The notes under the pieces are model-generated. The model had not been told where the DNA came from. It did no database searches and worked only from the letters and a program-made list of their open reading frames with translations. The translations under genes and the position numbers were made by a program. A stretch of DNA of 12,684 nucleotides, from the NCBI GenBank assembly GCA_947497195.1, contig CANMGM010000041.1:1-12684 (forward strand). The letters run 5' to 3'. Below are positions 5,967 through 12,684 of the stretch, piece by piece. How positions within the stretch are numbered: the first letter of the stretch is position 1; each line of letters starts with the position of its first letter. The stretch comes from Bacteroidota bacterium. GTDB taxonomy: Bacteria > Bacteroidota > Bacteroidia > M30B66.

Positions 5967-6455
5967 TTAGTTCAGTCGTTTAAAGGTGTATTCGTATTTT
6001 AAAAAGGCATTGCCGCAACTATCGGTGCGTACAAGGTCTAGACCCATTTGCACATCGTATTCGCGCGGCATTGCATTAAGAGGAGTGCTTACCGTATCGC
6101 CCTGTGCTGTATAAAACGTAACAGCAGTTGGATACGGAATTTGGTCAAAGGCCCAGGTGCCATCGGTACCAAATACCTTGGGCAACCATCCTGCCTGTAA
6201 AACCTGGTATGTTGATCCTTCTTTATTGAAACGAATCTGCATCTTGCGCGCCGGATCCGAAAAGAATGCACTAATATCGCGCGATTCAGGTAAAGGAACT
6301 TTTAAGTCGGTTTGCACAACACGCGAAATTTCCCACGAACCGTAAATGCCATCACCGGCAACGGCTCCATTTCCAATTTCTTCCACATCGGGTTTGCATC
6401 CTGTTCCTGTAAAAAGCAAACTCAATGAAAAAATGCTAAAAATTATTCTCTTCAT
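5967..6455 (-). CDS. Small lipocalin-like lipoprotein of the starch operon
   Basis: A 162-residue lipoprotein. The signal ends LFTGTGC with Cys at 20, followed by KPDVEE, an acidic stretch like the surface-export signal of Bacteroidota lipoproteins. The mature part begins with YGSWEISRVVQTDL, the GxW opening of lipocalin-like beta barrels, and ends in YEYTFKRLN. Length and pattern fit the lipocalin-like families often found beside SusD (DUF5004 type, from memory and unchecked). The ATG at 6455 is chosen because it opens MKRIIFSIFSLSLLF, a proper lipoprotein signal; the reading frame is open further upstream into the susD-like gene, but that part is charged and would bury the signal. The gap to the susD-like gene is 20 bp, and only 2 bp separate it from the next gene. 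It probably sits at the outer membrane with the SusC/SusD complex; its ligand is unknown. Confidence 0.82.
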   Translation of the reverse strand: MKRIIFSIFSLSLLFTGTGCKPDVEEIGNGAVAGDGIYGSWEISRVVQTDLKVPLPESRDISAFFSDPARKMQIRFNKEGSTYQVLQAGWLPKVFGTDGTWAFDQIPYPTAVTFYTAQGDTVSTPLNAMPREYDVQMGLDLVRTDSCGNAFLKYEYTFKRLN

Positions 6456-6475
6456 AATTGATGATTTTAATTTGA

Positions 6476-7855
6476 TTAATCGCAGCCGCCTGTTGGGTTT
6501 AATTCGAATCCGCTCACCGTATTTTCGGCTCCTGGAAACTGAATCACCATGCCTGGACAATCCCATGGTGCATTGCGCGAGAAGGCTATATTTTCAAGAA
6601 CGCCCACGCGTTTAATTTGCGTTGTGCGATCGCCTTCAAAACACATTTCTTTGCGGCGTTCTTCGCGAATTATCTGCAATAAACTTGTGGCCGTTGCAAT
6701 GGTTGGACTCAAACCTGCACGCGCCCTGATGGCATTCACATACTCCTTCGCTTTTTGTTCATCAGCCCCGCCCAACACAAGCGCTTCTGCGCAGGTTAGG
6801 TACATTTCGGTGGTATGCAACAATGGAATCCACATAAAACTGCGGTCGTATTTCTTAACTCCAATCGTTGTATTTCCACCCGCCTCTATTGTTCTAAACC
6901 ATTGTGCCGCGCGAACCGAATCGCCGCTGGCAACAAGGAAATTGTAAAATTCGCTTGCAGCGCGCATCGTAGGATTCGTATTGTTATCTGAACGGTAATT
7001 CAAAAACGCATCGCCACGTTCGTCGGCAATACCGTTGCCCAAATAACTAATAGTCGCGAAAATCTGCTCCGAATTTGGCCCGGCAGTATATCGATTCAAA
7101 CTATCAAGTAACTGAAACTTGTTACTATTAATTACTTCTTCAGCAAACAAAGCCGCATTGTCGAAATCGTTTAAATCGAAGAAAACACGCGCCTTCATGG
7201 CCTTAGCGGCCCATTTGGTGGCATAAACGCCATTATCTTCAGGCAGATTATCTTCTGCGAATTGCAAATCTTCCAAAATAAGACGGTAACATTCTGCAAC
7301 AGTAGAACGCAGGCCAACTTCGTTGTTGAACTCCATACGCATCACAATGCCCGAATGGCTGTTATCGCTTGTATACCCTGCAGGCTGAGCAAAAAGACGC
7401 AGAATTCCATGATGGCAGAATGCACGTAGAAAACGCGACTCGGCTTCTATGCGAAGTTTATCGGCTTCTGTTATGTCGCTAACGTCGTCCTTCTTAAATA
7501 TCAATTGATTAGCACGATAAATGGCAATGTATGCATCGCGGTAAACGCCCGAAATGGTCCCATTAAAAATATCGGTTCTGCGCAAGTAAACCTGAATGTA
7601 ATCGTTCTGGTTTGCAGGTGAGTCAATGTTATCGCCAAGTAATTCAGATAGATTCTGAATTTGTCCGCCGAATGTATTAGCTGTTACGTCGTAAACCGAA
7701 AGCAAGAGTTTCTGAAGATCCTCAGCGGTTTTTATTGCATCCACATCCAGAAACTGCGTCTCGGTAGCCTCAGGTTTGCGGTCGAGAAAATCGTCTGAAC
7801 AAGCCGACAATCCCAATAAGGCGAATGTAAAAATTCCAAAATATAGCTTTTTCAT
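6476..7855 (-). CDS. SusD/RagB-type outer-membrane nutrient-binding lipoprotein
   Basis: The surface glycan-binding lid of a SusC/SusD import complex. Of 459 residues, the first 19 are a lipoprotein signal (LGLSAC, Cys19), followed by SDDFLDRKPEATET, the very typical SusD opening with an acidic surface-export signal. The N-terminal helical TPR-like part contains AYIAIYRANQLIFKK and ESRFLRAFCHHGILRLFAQPAG. The C-terminal part has the family-like KKYDRSFMWIPLLHTTEMYLT, AKEYVNAIRARAGL and REERRKEMCFEGDR. It is slightly shorter than the common 500-550 residues but shows no break. It follows the SusC gene by 12 bp and precedes the lipocalin-like gene by 20 bp. The substrate is taken to be starch or a related alpha-glucan because of the amylase in the same operon; SusD sequence alone does not show this. 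Confidence 0.95.
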   Translation of the reverse strand: MKKLYFGIFTFALLGLSACSDDFLDRKPEATETQFLDVDAIKTAEDLQKLLLSVYDVTANTFGGQIQNLSELLGDNIDSPANQNDYIQVYLRRTDIFNGTISGVYRDAYIAIYRANQLIFKKDDVSDITEADKLRIEAESRFLRAFCHHGILRLFAQPAGYTSDNSHSGIVMRMEFNNEVGLRSTVAECYRLILEDLQFAEDNLPEDNGVYATKWAAKAMKARVFFDLNDFDNAALFAEEVINSNKFQLLDSLNRYTAGPNSEQIFATISYLGNGIADERGDAFLNYRSDNNTNPTMRAASEFYNFLVASGDSVRAAQWFRTIEAGGNTTIGVKKYDRSFMWIPLLHTTEMYLTCAEALVLGGADEQKAKEYVNAIRARAGLSPTIATATSLLQIIREERRKEMCFEGDRTTQIKRVGVLENIAFSRNAPWDCPGMVIQFPGAENTVSGFELNPTGGCD

Positions 7856-7867
7856 GGTCGATTAGAA

Positions 7868-10800
7868 TTAAAACCCGATGTCGAGTGTGAGCATGTAGGA
7901 TTTTTGCTGCGGAGCAGTTAAATAGGTAATGTTAGGACTCATGTTACGATCGGTTGGATTTTCGAAATCGCGCGAAATCTCGGGGTCAATTCCGATGAAT
8001 TTTGTTAATGTAACCAAATTGTTTCCGGCAATCGAGATGCGTGCACGCCCTAATTTGGCTTTGCGCACCAGTTCATCGGGTAACGAATATCCAATCGACA
8101 ACGTACGCAAACGTGCATACGTACCGTCGTGTAGCCATAAATCGGTGTTAATCCATGGAGTTCCCGATCCATATGTAGCAGGCGTCGTTGTTAACAAAGG
8201 ATATGCGGCATTGTCGCCCGGTTTCTGCCAGCGGTCGAACTGGTCGGTGCGGTGATTCCAGCCATCGCTGTCGTAGGTTCCAAGTTGCCGTTTAGACGAT
8301 GAATCATAAATATCGCCACCCAAAACAAACACCCAAAACATGGTTAGGTCAAAGCGGCCGAATTTGAAATCGTTGCGAATACCGCCAATGGCATCCGGAA
8401 GAATCGATCCGGTCGAAACGCGGTTGTCTGGTGTCCATTCGAATGTTTCGTTTCCGTCTTTGTCGAGATACACTGGTTTTCCTGTTTCGGCATCAACACG
8501 GCTAAAGCGTACGAGATAATTGTTGCCAATTGGACGGCCCACTACGAGACGCGTATCGTTTGTACCACCCGAAATAGCATCCTCGGTATAATCGCCCAAG
8601 CTTGTTACTTCGTTCATGTTGCGGGCAATGTTGAAATCAACCGCCCACTTGAATTTACGCTCAATCACTTTTGCCTTAATCGAGAATTCCAATCCGCGGT
8701 TGTTGATTCCTCCAACATTTGCCCAGGTATTTGCAAAACCGGTGTTAAGCTGTGTTGCAACGTAAAGCAATACATCGTTTGTTTGCTTGTTGTAATAAGC
8801 GATTTCGCCCGAGATGCGATCTTTGAACAAGCCGTATTCGAGCGCTAAATCGAAGGTGCGGGATGTTTCCCAACGCAAATTCGGATTGGCCGGATTTCCG
8901 GCATTCGGATAAATAATAGTTTGGCCGTTGTATGCATTCGCCGAAGAACTAAAGATACCATATTGTGCATACGGCGGAATGCTTGAGTTTCCGTTTACAC
9001 CGATACTCGATTTGATTTTCAGGAACGAAACGACCTTGTTTTCTTTCAGGAAGGATTCTTCACTCACAATCCAAGCTGCAGATGCCGATGGGAAGAATCC
9101 AAACTTGTTGTTGTTTCCGAAACGACTCGAACCATCGCGGCGACCAACTACTTCTGCATAGTATTTCCCTTTATAGTTGTAGTTCACTCGACCAAAATGG
9201 GAGATGAAATTCCATTCTTCGAAGGATGTGTTTTCATCGCTAATTGTAGTCGGACTGGTTTGATCGAGGAATCCTGTAGCATCGATTTCATTACGCTGAC
9301 TGGCGAAACGGTCGGTGCGGCTTTGCTGGTATTCCATACCGAGCATGAACCCGAAATTGTGCTTCTCTTTGAAGGTCTTTAGATAATTTGCTACAGCGTT
9401 GTAGTTGTAATTGGCAACCTGGAAACTCTGGCGGTATGCGCGACTTTGAAGCGGATTGTTTTGGTCCCAGCCCGGCTTCTGGTATTCGTTGTTTCGCCAG
9501 AACATATAATCGAGCGAGCCCGATCCGGTAAGAATGAGTCCCTTTAATGGTTTTAATTCGAGTGTTACGTTGTTGATGCTTCGGTTTTCACGGGTTTGAA
9601 TGTCACGCAATTCGCGCATCGCAACCGGGTTTCGACCAATGTCGTTGCTCGGGAAATAGTAGTCTCCGGCGCGATGTATGGTATCGCCAGCATCATTGAT
9701 TACATCCTGTTGATGGAAAATCGGATAGATCGGCAGAGCTGTTGACATGGCAGCGCCCAAACCGCCGCTCCATGCCATCGACTGCCGGTTGTTCACACCT
9801 TCAGACAATGAGGTTGAAAGCGAAACTTTGGCCCAGTCTGTAACTTGTAAATCGCCATTCAAACGAGCGGCATTTCGAATGTAGGAGTTCCCAATCATAT
9901 ACGATTGGTCATTCTGATTCGAAAAACCTGCATACACATTGTGTTTCTTTCCGGCATGCGAAATTCCGAGGTCATAACTTTGTTGGCGACCTGTTCCGAT
10001 AACCTCATCAACCCAATTGGTATTTGTGTTCTGCGCGTCTTCCCATGCGATATTCCCAGGAAGAACCGGAGTTCCAAGCTTTCCGTCGTTTACCCATGCC
10101 TCTTCGTACATCTGAAGAAACTGTTTTGTATCCATCATGTTGGGCAGTGCAGTTGGCATTGTAATGCCCTGACGGGTACTGAAGTCGACATGATACCCCT
10201 TCTTCTTTCCGCGTTTTGTGGTGATGAGAATAACGCCGTTTGATCCGCGTGAACCGTAAATTCCGGTAGCTGCGGCATCCTTTAACACTTCAACCGATTC
10301 GATATCGTTTGGATTGATTGAAGCCAGCGGATTGTTGTTCATCGCTCCGTTATTGCCGTTAAGAAAATAATCCTGCGTAATTGGAATGCCATCAATTACA
10401 TACAATGGATCGCCACCTGCCGAAACCGAAGCCACCCCACGAATGCGCACGGTTGATGCACTCCCTGCAGCGCCCGAACCGGTGATTACCTGCAAACCTG
10501 AAGCTTTACCCTGCAATCCGTTTTCGAAGCTGGGTGTAGGTAGCTCCATCAATTCCTTGCCCTCGAGTTTCACAATCGAGCTTGAAATATCGCGGCGACG
10601 TTGCACACCATAACCAACAACAACGAGCTCGTCCATCACATTTTGTTTCGCCTTGATATTAAAGCGTTGCTCAACTGTTTTACCGGCTTCCACTGTAATG
10701 GTGCGGGATAACTTTTCAAATCCAACCATCGAAATTTCGATGCTTACCTTTCCGGGTTGCAGATTGCTCAGGGTGAATTTTCCATTTAAATCGGTGGTAG

Positions 10801-10945
10801 TACCGGTAGATGTGTTCAGCACTTTAACAGCTGCACCAATAACGGCTTCTTTGTTTTCATCGAAAACGGTTCCTTTAATGGTTTGGGAGAATCCTTCAAA
10901 ACCAAGTAGAAGCAAGAAAAGAAATAGGTAGATTGTTTTTTTCAT
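7868..10945 (-). CDS. SusC/RagA-type TonB-dependent outer-membrane transporter
   Basis: Imports oligosaccharides through the outer membrane using TonB energy, with SusD as the lid. The 1025 residues are full length. A signal peptide ends in GFS before Gln21. Residues about 24-97 form a carboxypeptidase-regulatory-like beta domain (IKGTVFDENKEAVIGAAVKV). The TonB-box region is DELVVVGYGVQRRRDISSS at 105-123. The plug carries LYVIDGIPI (181-189) and the SusC signature DIESVEVLKDAAATGIYGSR (214-233). The remainder is the barrel, ending in the aromatic LTLDIGF used for outer-membrane insertion. The ATG at 10945 opens MKKTIYLFLF; an in-frame GTG at 10954 is less likely. It lies 17 bp after the amylase gene and 12 bp before the SusD gene, so the locus has enzyme first and transporter second. 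Promoter and regulator are outside the window. Confidence 0.97.
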   Translation of the reverse strand: MKKTIYLFLFLLLLGFEGFSQTIKGTVFDENKEAVIGAAVKVLNTSTGTTTDLNGKFTLSNLQPGKVSIEISMVGFEKLSRTITVEAGKTVEQRFNIKAKQNVMDELVVVGYGVQRRRDISSSIVKLEGKELMELPTPSFENGLQGKASGLQVITGSGAAGSASTVRIRGVASVSAGGDPLYVIDGIPITQDYFLNGNNGAMNNNPLASINPNDIESVEVLKDAAATGIYGSRGSNGVILITTKRGKKKGYHVDFSTRQGITMPTALPNMMDTKQFLQMYEEAWVNDGKLGTPVLPGNIAWEDAQNTNTNWVDEVIGTGRQQSYDLGISHAGKKHNVYAGFSNQNDQSYMIGNSYIRNAARLNGDLQVTDWAKVSLSTSLSEGVNNRQSMAWSGGLGAAMSTALPIYPIFHQQDVINDAGDTIHRAGDYYFPSNDIGRNPVAMRELRDIQTRENRSINNVTLELKPLKGLILTGSGSLDYMFWRNNEYQKPGWDQNNPLQSRAYRQSFQVANYNYNAVANYLKTFKEKHNFGFMLGMEYQQSRTDRFASQRNEIDATGFLDQTSPTTISDENTSFEEWNFISHFGRVNYNYKGKYYAEVVGRRDGSSRFGNNNKFGFFPSASAAWIVSEESFLKENKVVSFLKIKSSIGVNGNSSIPPYAQYGIFSSSANAYNGQTIIYPNAGNPANPNLRWETSRTFDLALEYGLFKDRISGEIAYYNKQTNDVLLYVATQLNTGFANTWANVGGINNRGLEFSIKAKVIERKFKWAVDFNIARNMNEVTSLGDYTEDAISGGTNDTRLVVGRPIGNNYLVRFSRVDAETGKPVYLDKDGNETFEWTPDNRVSTGSILPDAIGGIRNDFKFGRFDLTMFWVFVLGGDIYDSSSKRQLGTYDSDGWNHRTDQFDRWQKPGDNAAYPLLTTTPATYGSGTPWINTDLWLHDGTYARLRTLSIGYSLPDELVRKAKLGRARISIAGNNLVTLTKFIGIDPEISRDFENPTDRNMSPNITYLTAPQQKSYMLTLDIGF

Positions 10946-10962
10946 AATCAGCACGAATATGC

Positions 10963-12684
10963 TTAAGGTTTAATGAGTTTGCCGCTGTAAACCGAATTTC
11001 CGGTCGAAACGCTGTAAATGTAAACACCGCTGTCTAAATTCTCGGATGAGAATGTGATTTCGTTGCTTTCGTTTCCATTCGCTTCCCATACAATACGACC
11101 CGATAAATCGCTCAACGTGATACGGTCTTTGGCTTGAAGCACTTCTGCCGAGCGAATTGTTACCTGTTCTAGCATTGGATTTGGAAACGCGATTAACATT
11201 GATCCGTTCATGACTTCAAACAAAGCCGATGGTTCCTGAACGTATGTCGTTCCCGGAGGAACAATGCGTCGGTCGATGTAAACATGGTATTCGCCCGGAG
11301 CATAGTTAAAGGCATTACCCGCATTGCCTACATCGAGCGAATCGTCGTTGAGGTAATCGTACCAAATTCCACCAGAAGGGAAGCCGGGATTCATTTCCTG
11401 CCCTACCACATCGAAATTACCTACGATAACTACATTTAATTCTGGTGCAGTAAATCGAACTACTTTTTCGTAACCACCTACATCCATAAAATGTCCGAGG
11501 TTCCGCAAAGATGGTTGGGTCGTTTTTAGGTAATTCAGTTTCCGGTATACTTCGTACAAGGCCCTGCGTTGTTGGTTTTCAAAATCTTCCCAACGGGGTG
11601 GTTTTGCGCCGGTTTTACAGTCCGAACTTAAGGTGCCATTCAAGCAATCTTCAATTGAAAGATCGTAGCCGCGTTCGCCGAACTGCCAAATCATGCGTGG
11701 GCCGGGAAGTGGAAGGTAAAACGCAGCTGCCGCACCCATTCTAGCCAAAGCAGTATTCAATTCACGGGTGTTGTGCCCCGAAACATTATTCCCATAGGTA
11801 ATGTTTCTGAACATCATCCGTTCTTCGTCGTGACTCTCCATGAAAGAGAGTAATCCGTAATTGTTCCAGCCGCGATTTTGAGGAGTTGTAAGGTACAGAT
11901 TCTGACTGTTTCCGTTGAACCAGCCCATGGTTGCCTCGTTGTACTGGTTTCCGCCATAGGCCCAGAGCATAATGCCGTTGTTCGCATATACAATTTCTTC
12001 ATTCGAAGCCCCGAAATGTTCGAAAATAATGAGCGACGTAGGATCGGTTTGGCGAATGGATGCTGCATAATCCTGTAGAATATTCACACGACTCTGATCG
12101 TAATTGCCCCAGGCGCCAACGTCAGATCCGGTATTGGTTTGGGTAAATCCTTTGCTTAAGTCGAAACGAAACCCATCAATCTTAAATTCATCAATCCAGT
12201 ACTTCAGCGTTTTCTTCACGAAATATTTAGTAGCCTGACTTTCGTGATTGAAGTCGTATCCTACATTAAATGCATGGCGGGCCTGCGGATTTAACCATGG
12301 GTTTTGCGTAGTTGGTTCGCCGTATTGTCCCGCATCGGGATTGAAATGCATTTTTGCGAAAGGCGACTGTCCCCAGGCATGATTGAATACAACATCCGAA
12401 AGCACAGCAATTCCGCGCGCATGGCAACTGTCGACCAAGCGTTTCAGTTCATTCGCAGGTCCATAATATTTATCTACCGCGCTACAGAAGTTTGGAGCAT
12501 ATCCCCAACTTTCGTTACCGTCGAATTCGGCAACCGGCATAAGTTCAATCGCGTTGATGCCTAAATCATCCAAATAAGGAAGTTTTTCAATTACAGATGC
12601 AAACGTGCGTTCTTCGGTAAAGTCGCGCACCAATAACTCGTATACAACGAGGTCTTCCTTCGGAGGTTTGGTATACGTGTAGGA
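10963..12684 (-). CDS. GH13 alpha-amylase with T9SS type A sorting domain, partial at the 5' end
   Basis: Hydrolyses alpha-1,4 bonds in starch-like glucans. The visible 573 residues begin inside the catalytic barrel; the frame is open to the right edge (before 12633 it reads PPKEDLVVYELLVRDF), so the signal peptide and any N-terminal beta domain are outside. GH13 regions are all present: DVVFNH (region I), GFRFDLSKGF with the nucleophile Asp at 12162-12160, IIFEHFG with the acid/base Glu at 12021-12019, and MESHDEER with the third catalytic Asp at 11829-11827. The barrel is followed by a beta domain and, in the last 80 or so residues, a T9SS type A sorting domain (FPNP, then LSDLSGRIVW, LDSGVYIYSVSTGN, GKLIKP). 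The enzyme is thus expected to be exported by type IX secretion and released from, or anchored to, the cell surface. It is the first visible gene of the operon, 17 bp before the SusC gene. Branched or linear glucan preference cannot be told. Confidence 0.95.
   Translation of the reverse strand, partial: SYTYTKPPKEDLVVYELLVRDFTEERTFASVIEKLPYLDDLGINAIELMPVAEFDGNESWGYAPNFCSAVDKYYGPANELKRLVDSCHARGIAVLSDVVFNHAWGQSPFAKMHFNPDAGQYGEPTTQNPWLNPQARHAFNVGYDFNHESQATKYFVKKTLKYWIDEFKIDGFRFDLSKGFTQTNTGSDVGAWGNYDQSRVNILQDYAASIRQTDPTSLIIFEHFGASNEEIVYANNGIMLWAYGGNQYNEATMGWFNGNSQNLYLTTPQNRGWNNYGLLSFMESHDEERMMFRNITYGNNVSGHNTRELNTALARMGAAAAFYLPLPGPRMIWQFGERGYDLSIEDCLNGTLSSDCKTGAKPPRWEDFENQQRRALYEVYRKLNYLKTTQPSLRNLGHFMDVGGYEKVVRFTAPELNVVIVGNFDVVGQEMNPGFPSGGIWYDYLNDDSLDVGNAGNAFNYAPGEYHVYIDRRIVPPGTTYVQEPSALFEVMNGSMLIAFPNPMLEQVTIRSAEVLQAKDRITLSDLSGRIVWEANGNESNEITFSSENLDSGVYIYSVSTGNSVYSGKLIKP

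Noticed and set aside
6456..6566. Upstream extension of the lipocalin-like gene into the susD-like gene
   Set aside because: The frame stays open, but the extra 37 residues are charged and would sit ahead of a complete lipoprotein signal peptide beginning at 6455.
9905..10243. Plus-strand open frame of 112 codons inside the SusC gene
   Set aside because: Antisense to well-conserved SusC sequence, with no start context or domain; a shadow frame. The same holds for the other antisense frames in the operon, such as 6549-6947.
1..12684. tRNA, rRNA, CRISPR, transposon or phage signatures
   Set aside because: None was seen on reading; no regularly spaced repeats, transposase or integrase motifs were found.

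Overview
The window is from a member of the Bacteroidota. The evidence is a SusC/SusD outer-membrane pair, a type IX secretion (T9SS) type A sorting domain at the end of the alpha-amylase, lipoproteins with acidic residues just after the lipid-bearing cysteine, weak Shine-Dalgarno signals, and TAnnTTTG-like promoter boxes. The exact order cannot be told from the sequence; an environmental T9SS-bearing lineage (Flavobacteriales, Chitinophagales or similar) fits.

Right part (about 5000-12684, minus strand): a starch or alpha-glucan utilisation locus read right to left. It comprises a GH13 alpha-amylase with a T9SS C-terminal domain (5' end outside the window), a SusC-type TonB-dependent transporter, a SusD-type glycan-binding lipoprotein, a small lipocalin-like lipoprotein, and a secreted two-domain protein that appears to be an internal duplication. 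Gaps between genes are 2-20 bp, and a strong intrinsic terminator at 5005-5038 closes the operon. The likely logic is that the surface amylase cuts the polymer, SusD and the two accessory proteins hold the oligosaccharides, and SusC imports them.

Middle (about 3100-4850): conserved housekeeping genes. pcm (protein repair, plus strand) converges with smpB (ribosome rescue, minus strand) across only 13 bp. Upstream of smpB is an unrecognised small polytopic membrane protein.

Left part (1-2957, minus strand): a three-gene cassette for surface polysaccharide synthesis. It holds a Gfo/Idh/MocA sugar-nucleotide dehydrogenase resembling the GnnA-like branch, an unrecognised lipoprotein with a PEGA-like segment and a jelly-roll-like C-terminus, and a polyprenyl-phosphate sugar transferase cut by the window edge. 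The three genes lie in the same frame and are almost gapless.

No tRNA, rRNA, CRISPR array, insertion sequence or phage gene was seen. The least explained items are the middle lipoprotein of the left cassette, the two accessory proteins that end the starch operon, and the octamer GCATGCAT at three gene starts.
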